The notes beneath the pieces were generated by a model. That model saw only the letters and a list, made by a program, of their open reading frames with translations. It had not been told where the DNA came from and did not search any database. A stretch of DNA of 46,619 nucleotides from CAYMUR01 sp964393615 (GTDB taxonomy: Bacteria > Planctomycetota > Planctomycetia > Pirellulales > Pirellulaceae), in assembly GCA_964393615.1 (NCBI GenBank), contig CAYMUR010000033.1:1-46619 (forward strand), in the 5' to 3' direction. The position numbers and the translations under genes are program-made. Positions 18,873 through 27,444 of this stretch are shown piece after piece (the stretch's first letter is position 1; the number at the start of each line of letters is the position of its first letter).

Positions 18873-19254
18873 TTAAATCCAAAATGAAAAGTAGAGATAC
18901 ATAACTGCAACGAGACCAAGCACGACAGCAGTCGCACAAACTTCTCGATAGTCCCAACTAGCGCGCACTGCCCTGCGATCAAGTGACGCGTAGGTAAGTC
19001 CTCGAACGTTCTCCATGAGCGGCGGCGCCGATGTATAAGATGCACCGATCACAACCAAAATACTAATCACAAACAACACGCCGGAAAAATAAAGAAAATT
19101 GAAATCGCCAATGGCCAAATCTGGCCCAGATGGCAATCCCTTGACAGGCTCTTGACAGGAATTCAACCATCCGTGCGTTCTTAGCCACGTCAACGATTGG
19201 CTGCACACAGTACAAAATACACGCCACCAATGTGCCACCGGCTGCCAACATTAT
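18873..19254 (-). pseudogene. C-terminal remnant of a sodium/solute symporter (SSS family)
   Basis: The last ~80 residues (FNFLYFSGVLFVISILVV, then ENVRGLTYASLDRRAVRASW, then a final helix TAVVLGLVAVMYLYFSFW and stop) match the end of planctomycete SSS-type symporters. These close with a membrane helix, a cytoplasmic G-L-T-Y-A/T linker and a last helix ending in F-W. Upstream, a different frame carries a hydrophobic piece (ILYCVQPIVDVAKNARMVEF) that would be the preceding helix, so there is a frameshift around 19140-19160. The other ~10 helices are absent. It sits 100 bases upstream of the broken dioxygenase on the same strand, so both probably formed one lost uptake-and-oxidation operon. Confidence 0.55.
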
Positions 19255-19529
19255 TCATGCTAAGGCCCTCCTAGCCAGGCCCCAGTTATAACACAACATG
19301 CTCCTTTCAGGCGTATTCACAGCATAGCCGCTGGCGGACTTCGCGCAGAACAGGTAAATCAATGCCAAGACTGGCATGACGACCCCGTCTCGCTCCTACC
19401 ATGACGCCAACCGTTTGACACATAAAAACGAATCATACGGGCACTGGTCAACCATCACAATAAGTGGCACGATATACTTCTTCGCTTGGTTTTCATCCCT
19501 ATTCAGCCGAAGTTCCTTGTGGATTTTTC

Positions 19530-21131
19530 GTGTATCTACTGGCAGCACATTCCCCGGTCACTCCAGTCACGTCAGTCATCATCGTACTGTTGGGAATAGC
19601 TATCGTTGTCGTTGCCATTCTTGTTGTCAAATTGCACCCCTGTATTGCGTTACTTCTTGCGGCACTGACCGTCGCGACTCTGACACCTTACTCTGCCCTT
19701 GAACAGTACGCAAACAATCAAGTCCAAAACTCCAAGGTCCAATGGAACCAAAAGGACGTCGACAAGTATCTCGCGACCACCCCGGCCGGTCGTGTTGCCA
19801 CTGAATTCGGTACCATGTGTGGAAAGATCGGAATCATCATCGCGATGGCATCCATTATCGGAACATGTCTGCTCGACAGTGGTGCGGCGGACAAAATCGT
19901 CCGTACTATCTTGAGATGGCTGGGGCCGAAACGCGTTGGCATCTCGTTTGTCGGAAGTGGATTTCTGTTAGCTATTCCCGTTTTTTTTGACACCGTCTTT
20001 TACTTAATGATTCCATTGGGAAAGGCCATGCGATTGCGCACCGGTGGAAATTATATCCTCTATATCCTTGCTATCGTGGCCGGTGGATCGATGGCCCATT
20101 CACTCGTTCCACCCACACCTGGCCCACTCGTCGTTGCAGAATTGCTCGATGGCGTCTCGATCCTGGACATGATTATTGGTGGTTGCGTCGTGGGTAGTTT
20201 CACGGCCACCTTGGGATACCTGTTCGCCACCTGGGTTAACAAGCGAATCGAAATCCCATTGCGTCATTCTCCTGATGCTCAAATTGATGACTTACAAAAA
20301 CAAGCTGACGTGGACGAGTCACTGCTACCATCATTCTTCATGTCGGTATTACCGATCCTGTTACCGGTCATACTGATCGCACTCGCCACAGCAACGGACA
20401 CGTACACCAAAAGCCTCACATCCGAAAAACACGAGATCGTCCAGGCGCTGAACCCGAATACCAAGGACCACCAGAAATTCGTTTTAGAAAAGCATGCCAA
20501 CCCGAAAGATTATATCCGTAAACTCGATGAGAAACTCGCGCGCCTCGGCAAGATCAGCCCCACTATCAAAGCAGTGGGAGACAAGAATTTTGCCTTGGTC
20601 CTGGCAGCAGGCCTGGCAATGATGATGTTCATGATGCGACAGGAAAACAAAAAGAAGAGAATCACAATCATCCAAAATGCGCTGGCAAGTGCTGGAATCA
20701 TTGTCCTGATTACTGCAGCAGGCGGTGGGTTTGGCGCCGTCATCAAACAAAGCGGCATCGTGGAAATTATTAAACAGATCGGAAACAACTACAACGGTAT
20801 TGTCGTTTTGCTGGTTGCCTTCACAACAACAACTGCCATTCGTACAGCACAAGGATCCGCAACTGTGGCGATGATTACGGCTGCAGGCATCTTCACTTCC
20901 TTGTCCAATCCGAATGCTCTTGGGTTTCACCCTGTCTACCTGGCACTGGCTATTGGATGTGGATCTAAACCAGTGGCCTGGATGGCCGACAGTGGATTCT
21001 GGGTAATCTGCAAGATGAGTGGAATGACCGAAGCCGAAGCACTTAAAACACTCACACCGATGAGTATCGTTATGGGAATCGCCGGTATCACCGTAACGCT
21101 CCTGTTCGCCATGTTATTTCCTATGCTATGA
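19530..21131 (+). CDS. GntP-family permease (gluconate:H+ symporter type)
   Basis: A multi-pass membrane protein with the GntP family blocks: G-x-x-L-x-x-S-G-A-A near the first third, F-x-x-A-I-P-V-F-F-D-T-V-F-Y-L, A-H-S-L-V-P-P-T-P-G-P, and T-A-x-R-T-A-Q-G-S-A-T-V-A-M near the end. It would import gluconate or a similar sugar acid. The frame runs back to a GTG at 19464, but those first 22 residues are polar and unlike the family, so the GTG at 19530 is taken; neither has a good ribosome site. A hydrophilic insertion of ~80 residues (TDTYTKSLTSEKHE to TIKAVGDKN) makes it longer than the usual ~440-460. The methyltransferase gene follows after 37 bases. Confidence 0.85.
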   Translation: MYLLAAHSPVTPVTSVIIVLLGIAIVVVAILVVKLHPCIALLLAALTVATLTPYSALEQYANNQVQNSKVQWNQKDVDKYLATTPAGRVATEFGTMCGKIGIIIAMASIIGTCLLDSGAADKIVRTILRWLGPKRVGISFVGSGFLLAIPVFFDTVFYLMIPLGKAMRLRTGGNYILYILAIVAGGSMAHSLVPPTPGPLVVAELLDGVSILDMIIGGCVVGSFTATLGYLFATWVNKRIEIPLRHSPDAQIDDLQKQADVDESLLPSFFMSVLPILLPVILIALATATDTYTKSLTSEKHEIVQALNPNTKDHQKFVLEKHANPKDYIRKLDEKLARLGKISPTIKAVGDKNFALVLAAGLAMMMFMMRQENKKKRITIIQNALASAGIIVLITAAGGGFGAVIKQSGIVEIIKQIGNNYNGIVVLLVAFTTTTAIRTAQGSATVAMITAAGIFTSLSNPNALGFHPVYLALAIGCGSKPVAWMADSGFWVICKMSGMTEAEALKTLTPMSIVMGIAGITVTLLFAMLFPML

Positions 21132-21168
21132 TTTCCAAACACAATTCAAAAAGTCGATAACCTGACGC

Positions 21169-22152
21169 ATGTCTGAAAACAATTCACCATCCAATGCACA
21201 GATTCGTACACTCGAACTCTATGTGGACCTCCACAACCGAACCGCTTGCTACCACATCTTACAAACTGCTCGCAAAATCGGATTGATCGAAGCACTAGGC
21301 ACGGGAGAAAAGAATCTCGAACAACTCTCTGAATGCTGCGGTGTGACAACCTTGAGACTGAAACCGATCATGGATGTACTTTGTGAGCTGAAAATTGTCG
21401 AACAATATGGAAAGGATTATACCGGTTCACAAGTCACTCGTCTCTTAACACCTCATGACAATGACCTGGGGCAGGCATACTTTGAAACACTGACTGATTC
21501 AATGAATCCAAGGGCAGAGAAAAGCGGCAACCGTCTCGCGGCAATCCGAAGTCGATTGATGGCTCGCCAGTGGTTGACAACGCCAGTGGCCATTGAACTC
21601 ACGCGAGTTCTTCAAATTGGAACGGATCGAACCGGTCTTCGTGTTCTGGACATCGGATGTGGAACAGGCGTCTTTTCACTGGCAATCGCTGACCGTGACC
21701 CGAATCCATCCATTACACTCGTTGATGACACGGAACCACTCCAAACCGCTAAAGCCAATGCAAAAGCGATGGGACTGCTCGACTGTATCCATACCATCGT
21801 TGGTGACTATCGCACCGTTGAACTTCCCACAGCACAATTCAATCTTGTCTTACTGGCAAATGCGCTAAGTCTAGAATCAGATGGAGGACATTCCCTCATT
21901 ACCAGAGCCCAGCAGGCGTTGCATTCCGAAGGCGAATTGATCATCGTCGACCTATTCCCGGGACAGCCACAAGGTGACATCACCCGACAGGTATACTCGA
22001 TTGAAATTGGAATGCAACTGCCCGATGCACAGCCCTGTGCGCCGTTCGACATCCAGAACCTTCTTGACAGCTGCGGCTTCAACAAGCCAATGTACAGCCA
22101 CCTCGAAGCGCCACCCTACACTTACGGAATGATCGTTGCCAGGAAGAGATAA
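21169..22152 (+). CDS. Class I SAM-dependent methyltransferase (O-methyltransferase-like)
   Basis: Residues ~15-100 form a winged-helix dimerisation region typical of plant-type and antibiotic O-methyltransferases (ACYHILQTARKIGLIEAL, then LSECCGVTTLRLKPIMDVL). The catalytic Rossmann domain begins with V-L-D-I-G-C-G-T-G-V-F-S-L-A (motif I, near residue 160). The acidic loop L-V-D-D after strand 2 binds the SAM ribose, and LVLLANALSLES and GELIIVDLFPG form the later strands. The acceptor is unknown. Its position between a sugar-acid permease and a DapA-type lyase suggests a role in the same metabolic unit, though this is inference. Spacing to both neighbours (37 and 28 bases) supports one transcript. 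Confidence 0.8.
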   Translation: MSENNSPSNAQIRTLELYVDLHNRTACYHILQTARKIGLIEALGTGEKNLEQLSECCGVTTLRLKPIMDVLCELKIVEQYGKDYTGSQVTRLLTPHDNDLGQAYFETLTDSMNPRAEKSGNRLAAIRSRLMARQWLTTPVAIELTRVLQIGTDRTGLRVLDIGCGTGVFSLAIADRDPNPSITLVDDTEPLQTAKANAKAMGLLDCIHTIVGDYRTVELPTAQFNLVLLANALSLESDGGHSLITRAQQALHSEGELIIVDLFPGQPQGDITRQVYSIEIGMQLPDAQPCAPFDIQNLLDSCGFNKPMYSHLEAPPYTYGMIVARKR

Positions 22153-22180
22153 CAAAGAACTATTTGACCAGGAGTGAACC

Positions 22181-23089
22181 ATGCCAGTGATCCAAGGTGT
22201 TCTACCGATCGTCCACACTCCATTCGACAATGACGACAACATTGACTGGCCCAGTTTTCACCGTCAGATCGATTGGGCGATTACAACCGGTGCAAACGGG
22301 TGCTGCGAAGGAATGGCATCAGAAGTTCTACGACTGACCACTAGCGAACGCCTGGAACTTACGCGTCACCTGGTACAGTCAGTGGATGGCCGGGTCACTA
22401 CAATCGCAAGCGTCGGTGCCGAGAGTACTCGTCAGGCAGTCGAATACGCCCAACATGCCTCTGCCGCCGGTGTGACTGCAGTCATGGCAATCCCACCAAT
22501 GAGTACGGCACTGCCTGACGCGGAAGTCCTGGACTACTTCACAACCATCGCCAGTGCCATTAATATTCCGATGGTTGTACAGGATGCTTCTTCTTATGTT
22601 GGACGTCCGATCGACTTTTCGGTTTACACGGCCCTATTGGACAAGTTTGGTGAAGACCGGATTCTGTTCAAGCCGGAAGCTGCTCCACTTGGCCCTAACC
22701 TGACACGGATTCTTGAAGCCACGGATCATCGGGCTCGCGTGTTTGAAGGATCTGGTGGAATTTCACTGATGGATAGTTTCCGTCGAGGGATTTCGGGAAC
22801 CATGCCAGGCATGGATTTTCTTGATGGAATCATTGCTATTTGGCGTTTTCTACAGGCCGGCGATATTGAATCAGCATACCGGGTCTATTTTCCTGTCTGT
22901 GCACTCGTTGCCTTGGAACTTCAAGCCGGATTGGACGGATTCCTGGCCATTGAAAAATACGTCCTTCACAAACGAGGACTCTTCACAACGGACCGTCGCA
23001 GACGCCCTCATTCATGGTCACTGGACAATGAAACGCGTGAAGAAGTGGATCGGTTACTTGCAATCCTTTCCCTGGCGCTCGAAGTCTAA
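22181..23089 (+). CDS. DapA/NanA-family lyase or synthase (class I aldolase fold)
   Basis: A 302-residue (beta/alpha)8 protein with AGGAG six bases before the ATG. The Schiff-base lysine is in I-L-F-K-P-E-A-A-P (about residue 165) and the entry block G-A-N-G-C-C-E-G-M-A-S-E-V-L-R-L-T corresponds to G-x-T-G-E in DapA. The usual catalytic Tyr of the Y-N-x-P motif is absent: the strand reads I-P-M-V-V-Q-D-A-S-S-Y-V-G. This argues against true dihydrodipicolinate synthase and for a keto-acid lyase or dehydratase of the 2-keto-3-deoxy-sugar-acid type, as its permease neighbour would suggest. It ends the three-gene unit; the T7SS-like operon converges from the right. Confidence 0.82.
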   Translation: MPVIQGVLPIVHTPFDNDDNIDWPSFHRQIDWAITTGANGCCEGMASEVLRLTTSERLELTRHLVQSVDGRVTTIASVGAESTRQAVEYAQHASAAGVTAVMAIPPMSTALPDAEVLDYFTTIASAINIPMVVQDASSYVGRPIDFSVYTALLDKFGEDRILFKPEAAPLGPNLTRILEATDHRARVFEGSGGISLMDSFRRGISGTMPGMDFLDGIIAIWRFLQAGDIESAYRVYFPVCALVALELQAGLDGFLAIEKYVLHKRGLFTTDRRRRPHSWSLDNETREEVDRLLAILSLALEV

Positions 23090-23230
23090 ATGGTCGCCTC
23101 AGAGTGCAGATCTGCTCTTGTTGCCATCGCTTCCACACCCGAAACCTGCTGGTCACGACGAAATAGATTATAAAGATTTCTCAGATGCTCCATACCGACC
23201 AGGAAATTTTCGCGTGAAAAACACCCCTCT

Positions 23231-26137
23231 TTACCGGCGCCTTGCCAGACATTCTTGTACCCAAGCAAGCCACTCAGCAGAGGGCACCCCATACGGGCGG
23301 AATTTTTCGTATTCCCCACGTTCTTCACTGTAAACAATGGCTCGGTGCATTCCCAGTTTGCTGGCAACTGGGGAATCCATCAAGTTACTTGAATCGGTAG
23401 CACTCATCTGAAATAAAACACGCGCCTCCATGTCACGAATGGTTTGGCGATCCATCCAACGTTGTACCGTAGCAAACGTGTCACTCCAGATAAGTGTGTG
23501 CAGACCAAACGTGGGTCCTTCTTGTAGTATTCTCGCCAGCTGCTGGGCCTGACTTTCTGGTCGGTCATCATCAATACTGGAAAATCCAAAATCATCTTCA
23601 CGCCGACGTAAATCGCGAAACCGTACAAGGTTGTAGATAAACAGATACCAGGGAGGCGCTGTTTCGTCACCTGAATCACTACGCCTATCCAGTTCAGCCG
23701 CCATTCGAGTTAGCAACGTGTGGGCATCTTGCGGAGAACACATGTCAGCATTCACAGGTATCCGCGTGACCAAATTTTCCCAAAAACGTTGCTCACGCGA
23801 ATCCGGTCGACTGCCATTGAGAAACAAAATACTTGCAGTGGGGCTGTTCTCACCGCTACCGTTGTGACTAGCAACCGGAATCGCAGCGGCCACACTAATC
23901 AAACAATTGGCCAACACGCCTGTCGCCATCTCATCATGCTGTCCCACCATCAACAAGTTGCTGCCGCCATGTCGCGTAAAATCGACATGCGTTGGATCCT
24001 TAATCGCCACAGCCGCTCCTAACCATGCGCGCACTGACAAGTCAGCTGCAGGCAGAGGTGCCGATTCCACCAGTGTGGACAACAATCTATTATCACTTGG
24101 GTCAGCCGCCACATTCCCTTCGAATACGATTGCCGGATCGCCTCGAACAGGAGATTCAACCGCGAGTTGCTGAATCTCCCGCAAGTAGTTTTCTCGCTCC
24201 TGATCAGACAGCCACACAACCTGAAACGGGTGATTGCCTTCGAATAGGCCATTGGCATTGTTATAGATCGCTTCACCAGGACGACCTAATAATCGGGCAG
24301 CAGAGTTTTCTTCACTCAGAATCAAATGCGAGTCCGCCTCACTGCACTGCAGTGCAACCCGTATCGCCATTTGACCTAACGTGCTGCGAGCCAAAGAATA
24401 GGCCCCCGCCAAAGTCTGGGAACCGAGCAGAACATGAATACCAAATGCGCGGCCTTGCCGTACCAGCCGATCCAGTAACAACGATGCATCTTGGGCAATC
24501 TTGTCATCCTTCACAAAAAATTCCTGGAATTCATCGATAATCAACAAGATGCGTGGCATACATTGATCAGCGTGGGCGTCGCGATATCCTTTCACATCCT
24601 GCACCCCGGCAGAGCGAAATAGATCCCCACGTCGCTGCAGCTCATGGTCCAGTTTTTCCAGGACACTCATACCAAATTCGCGCTCGCTTTCTACAGCAAT
24701 CACGCGTGCGTGTGGCAAACCGAAGGAAGCATAGGGTTTGAATTCTACACCTTTCTTAAAGTCAATCAGAAAAAACTGGACCTCATCAGGCCCATAGACC
24801 AGTGCTGCATTGGTAATCAACGCATGTAACAGTGTCGACTTTCCAGAACCCGTCTTGCCAGCAATAAGCACATGTTGGGACGTACCATGCCCCAATTCCA
24901 TATATTGCAGCTTAGTCGCCCCCGCTCGACCCAGCGCCACCTCGATGCCATGACGGCTGTCCCCAGCCCAGTAATCTTCGACCGTTGGAGTCACCAATGA
25001 AAAGGGAACTTCTACACGGCTGAATTGCTGGGCTTGTTCAGCAACAGCACGTACGACACTGGTAAAAATTTCGTCCTTTGGTGGTTGGTCAAGCTGGAGG
25101 GGAAGTTTGCCGAGATTTTCATCAGCCGTCGCCGGACGATTATTCGTCCATGCAATACTGAGCGCATTGGACTCCAGGTCCTGCAGATCAAAATTGCGGG
25201 GTAAATTCATCTTCGTGTCACAACTGATCAGCGTATACACTCCGCAACGAGCGCCACTACCGGCGATACTGATCAGGCGACGTGCCGCTTCTTCCGAAAA
25301 ATTCGCGGGAAAATTGGCAACCACCAGTATCTGAAAAGGTTCGGCAACTTCACCTGCATGCTGATTGTATTGTTGAATCGATTCAAATTCGTTACGCAAG
25401 TATTTCTGAATCACATCTTCCATATGCTGGGTCAAATCCATTAACCGGCGGTTAATGTGAGCCGTTTCAGTCCAGATCCGATTTGTCACCAGTTTTTCAT
25501 CATAATCGGCCAAATGCATGAACGCTGAAAAATTCTGGCCTAGTCCAGTGGGGTCAATGATAGTAAAGCGAACCTTCCCAGGAGGCATGCCCGTCAAATA
25601 TCGTAACATCGTGTTTTGCAGCGTACGAATAGCAGCGTCACGGGAATCATCCGAAGCCTTGAGTAACAGTGATGGACAATCGGGAAACGAGAGAACGGCT
25701 GGCAGCCGATATTCTCTTGGATCGAAGGACAATCTTGTATCCTGCGGCCAACCTTCATTGAAATATTCCGAAGAAGTAAGGCCATATTCGCCAACGCGGA
25801 GTGCTGATGTCGGCTTGGTCGCCTGAGACCAACAAGTCCAATCAACATTTTTCCAATCAGGACATTTTTCCTTACAATAATGCTCCATGTGGCTGACAGC
25901 CTGTTGAAACTCACGAATCCCCTTCGACCAGCGCTGCCCTAGTTTTCGCCAACGATCCTGGCGGTCCTGATCCAGTTCTGCCAGAGAGTTCTCATGGCTT
26001 GTTACTAACTGCTGGGAATTCGCAGCGTACTCAAGTTTCAACTGTTCAAGACGGGATGGATAAGTTTGCCGCAATGGAACGATCGTCAAAATTTTCTTGC
26101 AATTCCCTGGAGAGCCGTTTCCATTCAGCATCGGCAT
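23231..26137 (-). CDS. EssC/EccC-like FtsK-type ATPase (three tandem ATPase domains)
   Basis: A 968-residue protein. Residues 25-95 continue the coiled coil of the upstream gene. Domain 1 (about 140-330) has an ATPase-like core without a Walker A (FQILVVANFPANFSEEAARR). Domain 2 (about 385-660) is a full FtsK/SpoIIIE motor: Walker A G-K-T-G-S-G-K-S-T at 427-435, L-I-D-F-K-K-G-V-E-F at 457-466, Walker B L-L-I-I-D-E-F-Q at 531-538 and a sensor-like S-Q-T-L. Domain 3 (about 700-960) has lost both Walkers (VGQHDEMATG at 731-740, LFIYNLVRF at 832-840). One active and two degenerate domains is the EssC/EccC arrangement of type VII secretion, not the DNA translocase. It lacks its own membrane helices, which are encoded by the preceding gene, overlapping by 92 bases. 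Confidence 0.85.
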   Translation of the reverse strand: MPMLNGNGSPGNCKKILTIVPLRQTYPSRLEQLKLEYAANSQQLVTSHENSLAELDQDRQDRWRKLGQRWSKGIREFQQAVSHMEHYCKEKCPDWKNVDWTCWSQATKPTSALRVGEYGLTSSEYFNEGWPQDTRLSFDPREYRLPAVLSFPDCPSLLLKASDDSRDAAIRTLQNTMLRYLTGMPPGKVRFTIIDPTGLGQNFSAFMHLADYDEKLVTNRIWTETAHINRRLMDLTQHMEDVIQKYLRNEFESIQQYNQHAGEVAEPFQILVVANFPANFSEEAARRLISIAGSGARCGVYTLISCDTKMNLPRNFDLQDLESNALSIAWTNNRPATADENLGKLPLQLDQPPKDEIFTSVVRAVAEQAQQFSRVEVPFSLVTPTVEDYWAGDSRHGIEVALGRAGATKLQYMELGHGTSQHVLIAGKTGSGKSTLLHALITNAALVYGPDEVQFFLIDFKKGVEFKPYASFGLPHARVIAVESEREFGMSVLEKLDHELQRRGDLFRSAGVQDVKGYRDAHADQCMPRILLIIDEFQEFFVKDDKIAQDASLLLDRLVRQGRAFGIHVLLGSQTLAGAYSLARSTLGQMAIRVALQCSEADSHLILSEENSAARLLGRPGEAIYNNANGLFEGNHPFQVVWLSDQERENYLREIQQLAVESPVRGDPAIVFEGNVAADPSDNRLLSTLVESAPLPAADLSVRAWLGAAVAIKDPTHVDFTRHGGSNLLMVGQHDEMATGVLANCLISVAAAIPVASHNGSGENSPTASILFLNGSRPDSREQRFWENLVTRIPVNADMCSPQDAHTLLTRMAAELDRRSDSGDETAPPWYLFIYNLVRFRDLRRREDDFGFSSIDDDRPESQAQQLARILQEGPTFGLHTLIWSDTFATVQRWMDRQTIRDMEARVLFQMSATDSSNLMDSPVASKLGMHRAIVYSEERGEYEKFRPYGVPSAEWLAWVQECLARRR

Positions 26138-27113
26138 CTAGCAGTTCCGTTTCTAGCTGACCTTCGGCCTTTTGCAATAATCGGCTAGCATTCCGCTTTC
26201 CATCGCTTCTCATGCGCCGTAATGATCCATCGGCTGAGGCAATTTCTTCACAAAGCTGCTCGACAACAGCAATTGTCTGGCGCCACACAAAACGGTACAT
26301 ACCAAATCCAATCACAATCGTGATGACGACTCCACCCACACAGCAAAGGCCAATTGCAGTCAGCCATTTAGTCCCCGAGAAGAATTCCCATCCGTAAACT
26401 ATCCAACCGACCGATGCAACCAACCCGGTCCCCAACAAAAAATACAGAAACAAAAACCCTTCATCCACGAACTTGGCAATCGTCTGGCGACGTAATGCTT
26501 CAAACCGTTCTACCGCTTGGGTCATCACAGCAACAAAGTCCTGCTTAACATTTGCTGATCCCGTCGGATTTGAGCCAGCCTGCAGCCCCAACGAGAGCCG
26601 GGAACAATGACGGCGGCGTAGAACCAGCGTCGCATGGTCCCGAAGGTTTTCTAGATTTTCTTGATATGCGTCACATTGCTGGTTATATGCTTCCAACTCA
26701 TCACGACATCTTTTCGTGGAAACAGCATGAGAGCGCTTCGCATCACGACGCGACCGTTTCCAACTGGACTTTGCAGATTTCCAAGAGGATTCTTTTTCCA
26801 ACTGGACTTGCTCAACAACACGTTCCTGGTCTGAATCCAGTTGCTCGAGCTGTGTTTCATACAGTTTGCGCGCTACTGACAGCTTATTCGTATACTCTTG
26901 CCCAACGGTTTCTAGACGTTGCTCGTGTTCCTCAGATAAACGCCGACCGACCGCTGCGTGACTCTCTCGTTGCGCAATATCTTTGCTGTGAAAAGCATCT
27001 TCGATATCGCGTTCAATCCGCGCCGCGTCGGCCGCAAGAACCTGCAATTCAGCGACCAATTGGCTCTGTCGTTTGGTACTGATCTGGGTTATCTCAACGT
27101 GCTGATCCGCCAT
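26046..27113 (-). CDS. Coiled-coil protein with two membrane helices, partner or front part of the EssC-like ATPase
   Basis: No enzyme motif is present. Residues 15-160 are a long charged coiled coil. Two strong membrane helices follow at about 219-241 and 250-276, separated by a short loop, and a second coiled coil runs from ~280 to 345. EssC and EccC have exactly two membrane helices before their ATPase domains, so this gene supplies what the next one lacks. The stop at 26046 lies inside the start of the ATPase gene in the +1 frame, and the coiled coil continues without a break in that other frame (YPSRLEQLKLEYAANSQQL). The two could be one ~1,290-residue protein split by a frameshift, real or artefactual. 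The first ATG at 27113 is the likely start. Confidence 0.75.
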   Translation of the reverse strand: MADQHVEITQISTKRQSQLVAELQVLAADAARIERDIEDAFHSKDIAQRESHAAVGRRLSEEHEQRLETVGQEYTNKLSVARKLYETQLEQLDSDQERVVEQVQLEKESSWKSAKSSWKRSRRDAKRSHAVSTKRCRDELEAYNQQCDAYQENLENLRDHATLVLRRRHCSRLSLGLQAGSNPTGSANVKQDFVAVMTQAVERFEALRRQTIAKFVDEGFLFLYFLLGTGLVASVGWIVYGWEFFSGTKWLTAIGLCCVGGVVITIVIGFGMYRFVWRQTIAVVEQLCEEIASADGSLRRMRSDGKRNASRLLQKAEGQLETELLDADAEWKRLSRELQENFDDRSIAANLSIPS

Positions 27114-27204
27114 GTTGATTCACTAGGATGACAAATTGCGGTAACTGATTTTGTTTACTGTTCCATGAAACTCGAACCCGCTCATCCAATATACATTCCT
27201 TCAT

Positions 27205-27444
27205 TTAGGGTGTTTCTGACCGATCATTACATTCTCTTTCTGCCTGCTCAAGCAGTTCACTCATTTGGTAAACAGCTGCCAGGGCTTGGGTAATCTCCGG
27301 TAAAAGCGGCTGTATATATTTTTCTTTGTACTCTTGACTCGTTTTGTCATTCCAATGTTCCGCGGTTTGTTGCCATGTTTCCTGTAGTGTCTTGGCCGCA
27401 CGCTTCAGCTGGCTGCCACCCGTATAGAGATCACAAACTTTCAT
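27205..27444 (-). CDS. Small WXG100-like helical protein (W-N-D turn)
   Basis: A 79-residue, mostly helical, charged protein without a signal peptide. The central turn E-H-W-N-D-K-T-S-Q-E-Y (Trp31, Asn32, Asp33, Tyr39) fits the WXG100/Esx pattern of helix, W-x-G-like turn, then helix, with Asp in place of Gly. Family members of about 80-100 residues dimerise as four-helix bundles and are exported by, or regulate, an EssC-type ATPase. It overlaps the preceding gene by four bases (ATGA), which indicates translational coupling. The next gene, encoding the two-helix membrane protein, starts 91 bases downstream. Assignment rests on size, pattern and context, as similarity outside the motif is weak. 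Confidence 0.65.
   Translation of the reverse strand: MKVCDLYTGGSQLKRAAKTLQETWQQTAEHWNDKTSQEYKEKYIQPLLPEITQALAAVYQMSELLEQAERECNDRSETP

Noticed and set aside
26080..26100. Programmed -1 frameshift at A-AAT-TTT between the membrane gene and the ATPase gene
   Set aside because: A -1 shift there yields AAA-TTT-TGA, a stop, and the ATPase frame is +1 instead.
23231..26137. FtsK as a chromosome-segregation DNA translocase
   Set aside because: The three-domain layout, lack of a gamma DNA-reading domain and the WXG-like neighbours fit EssC/EccC better.
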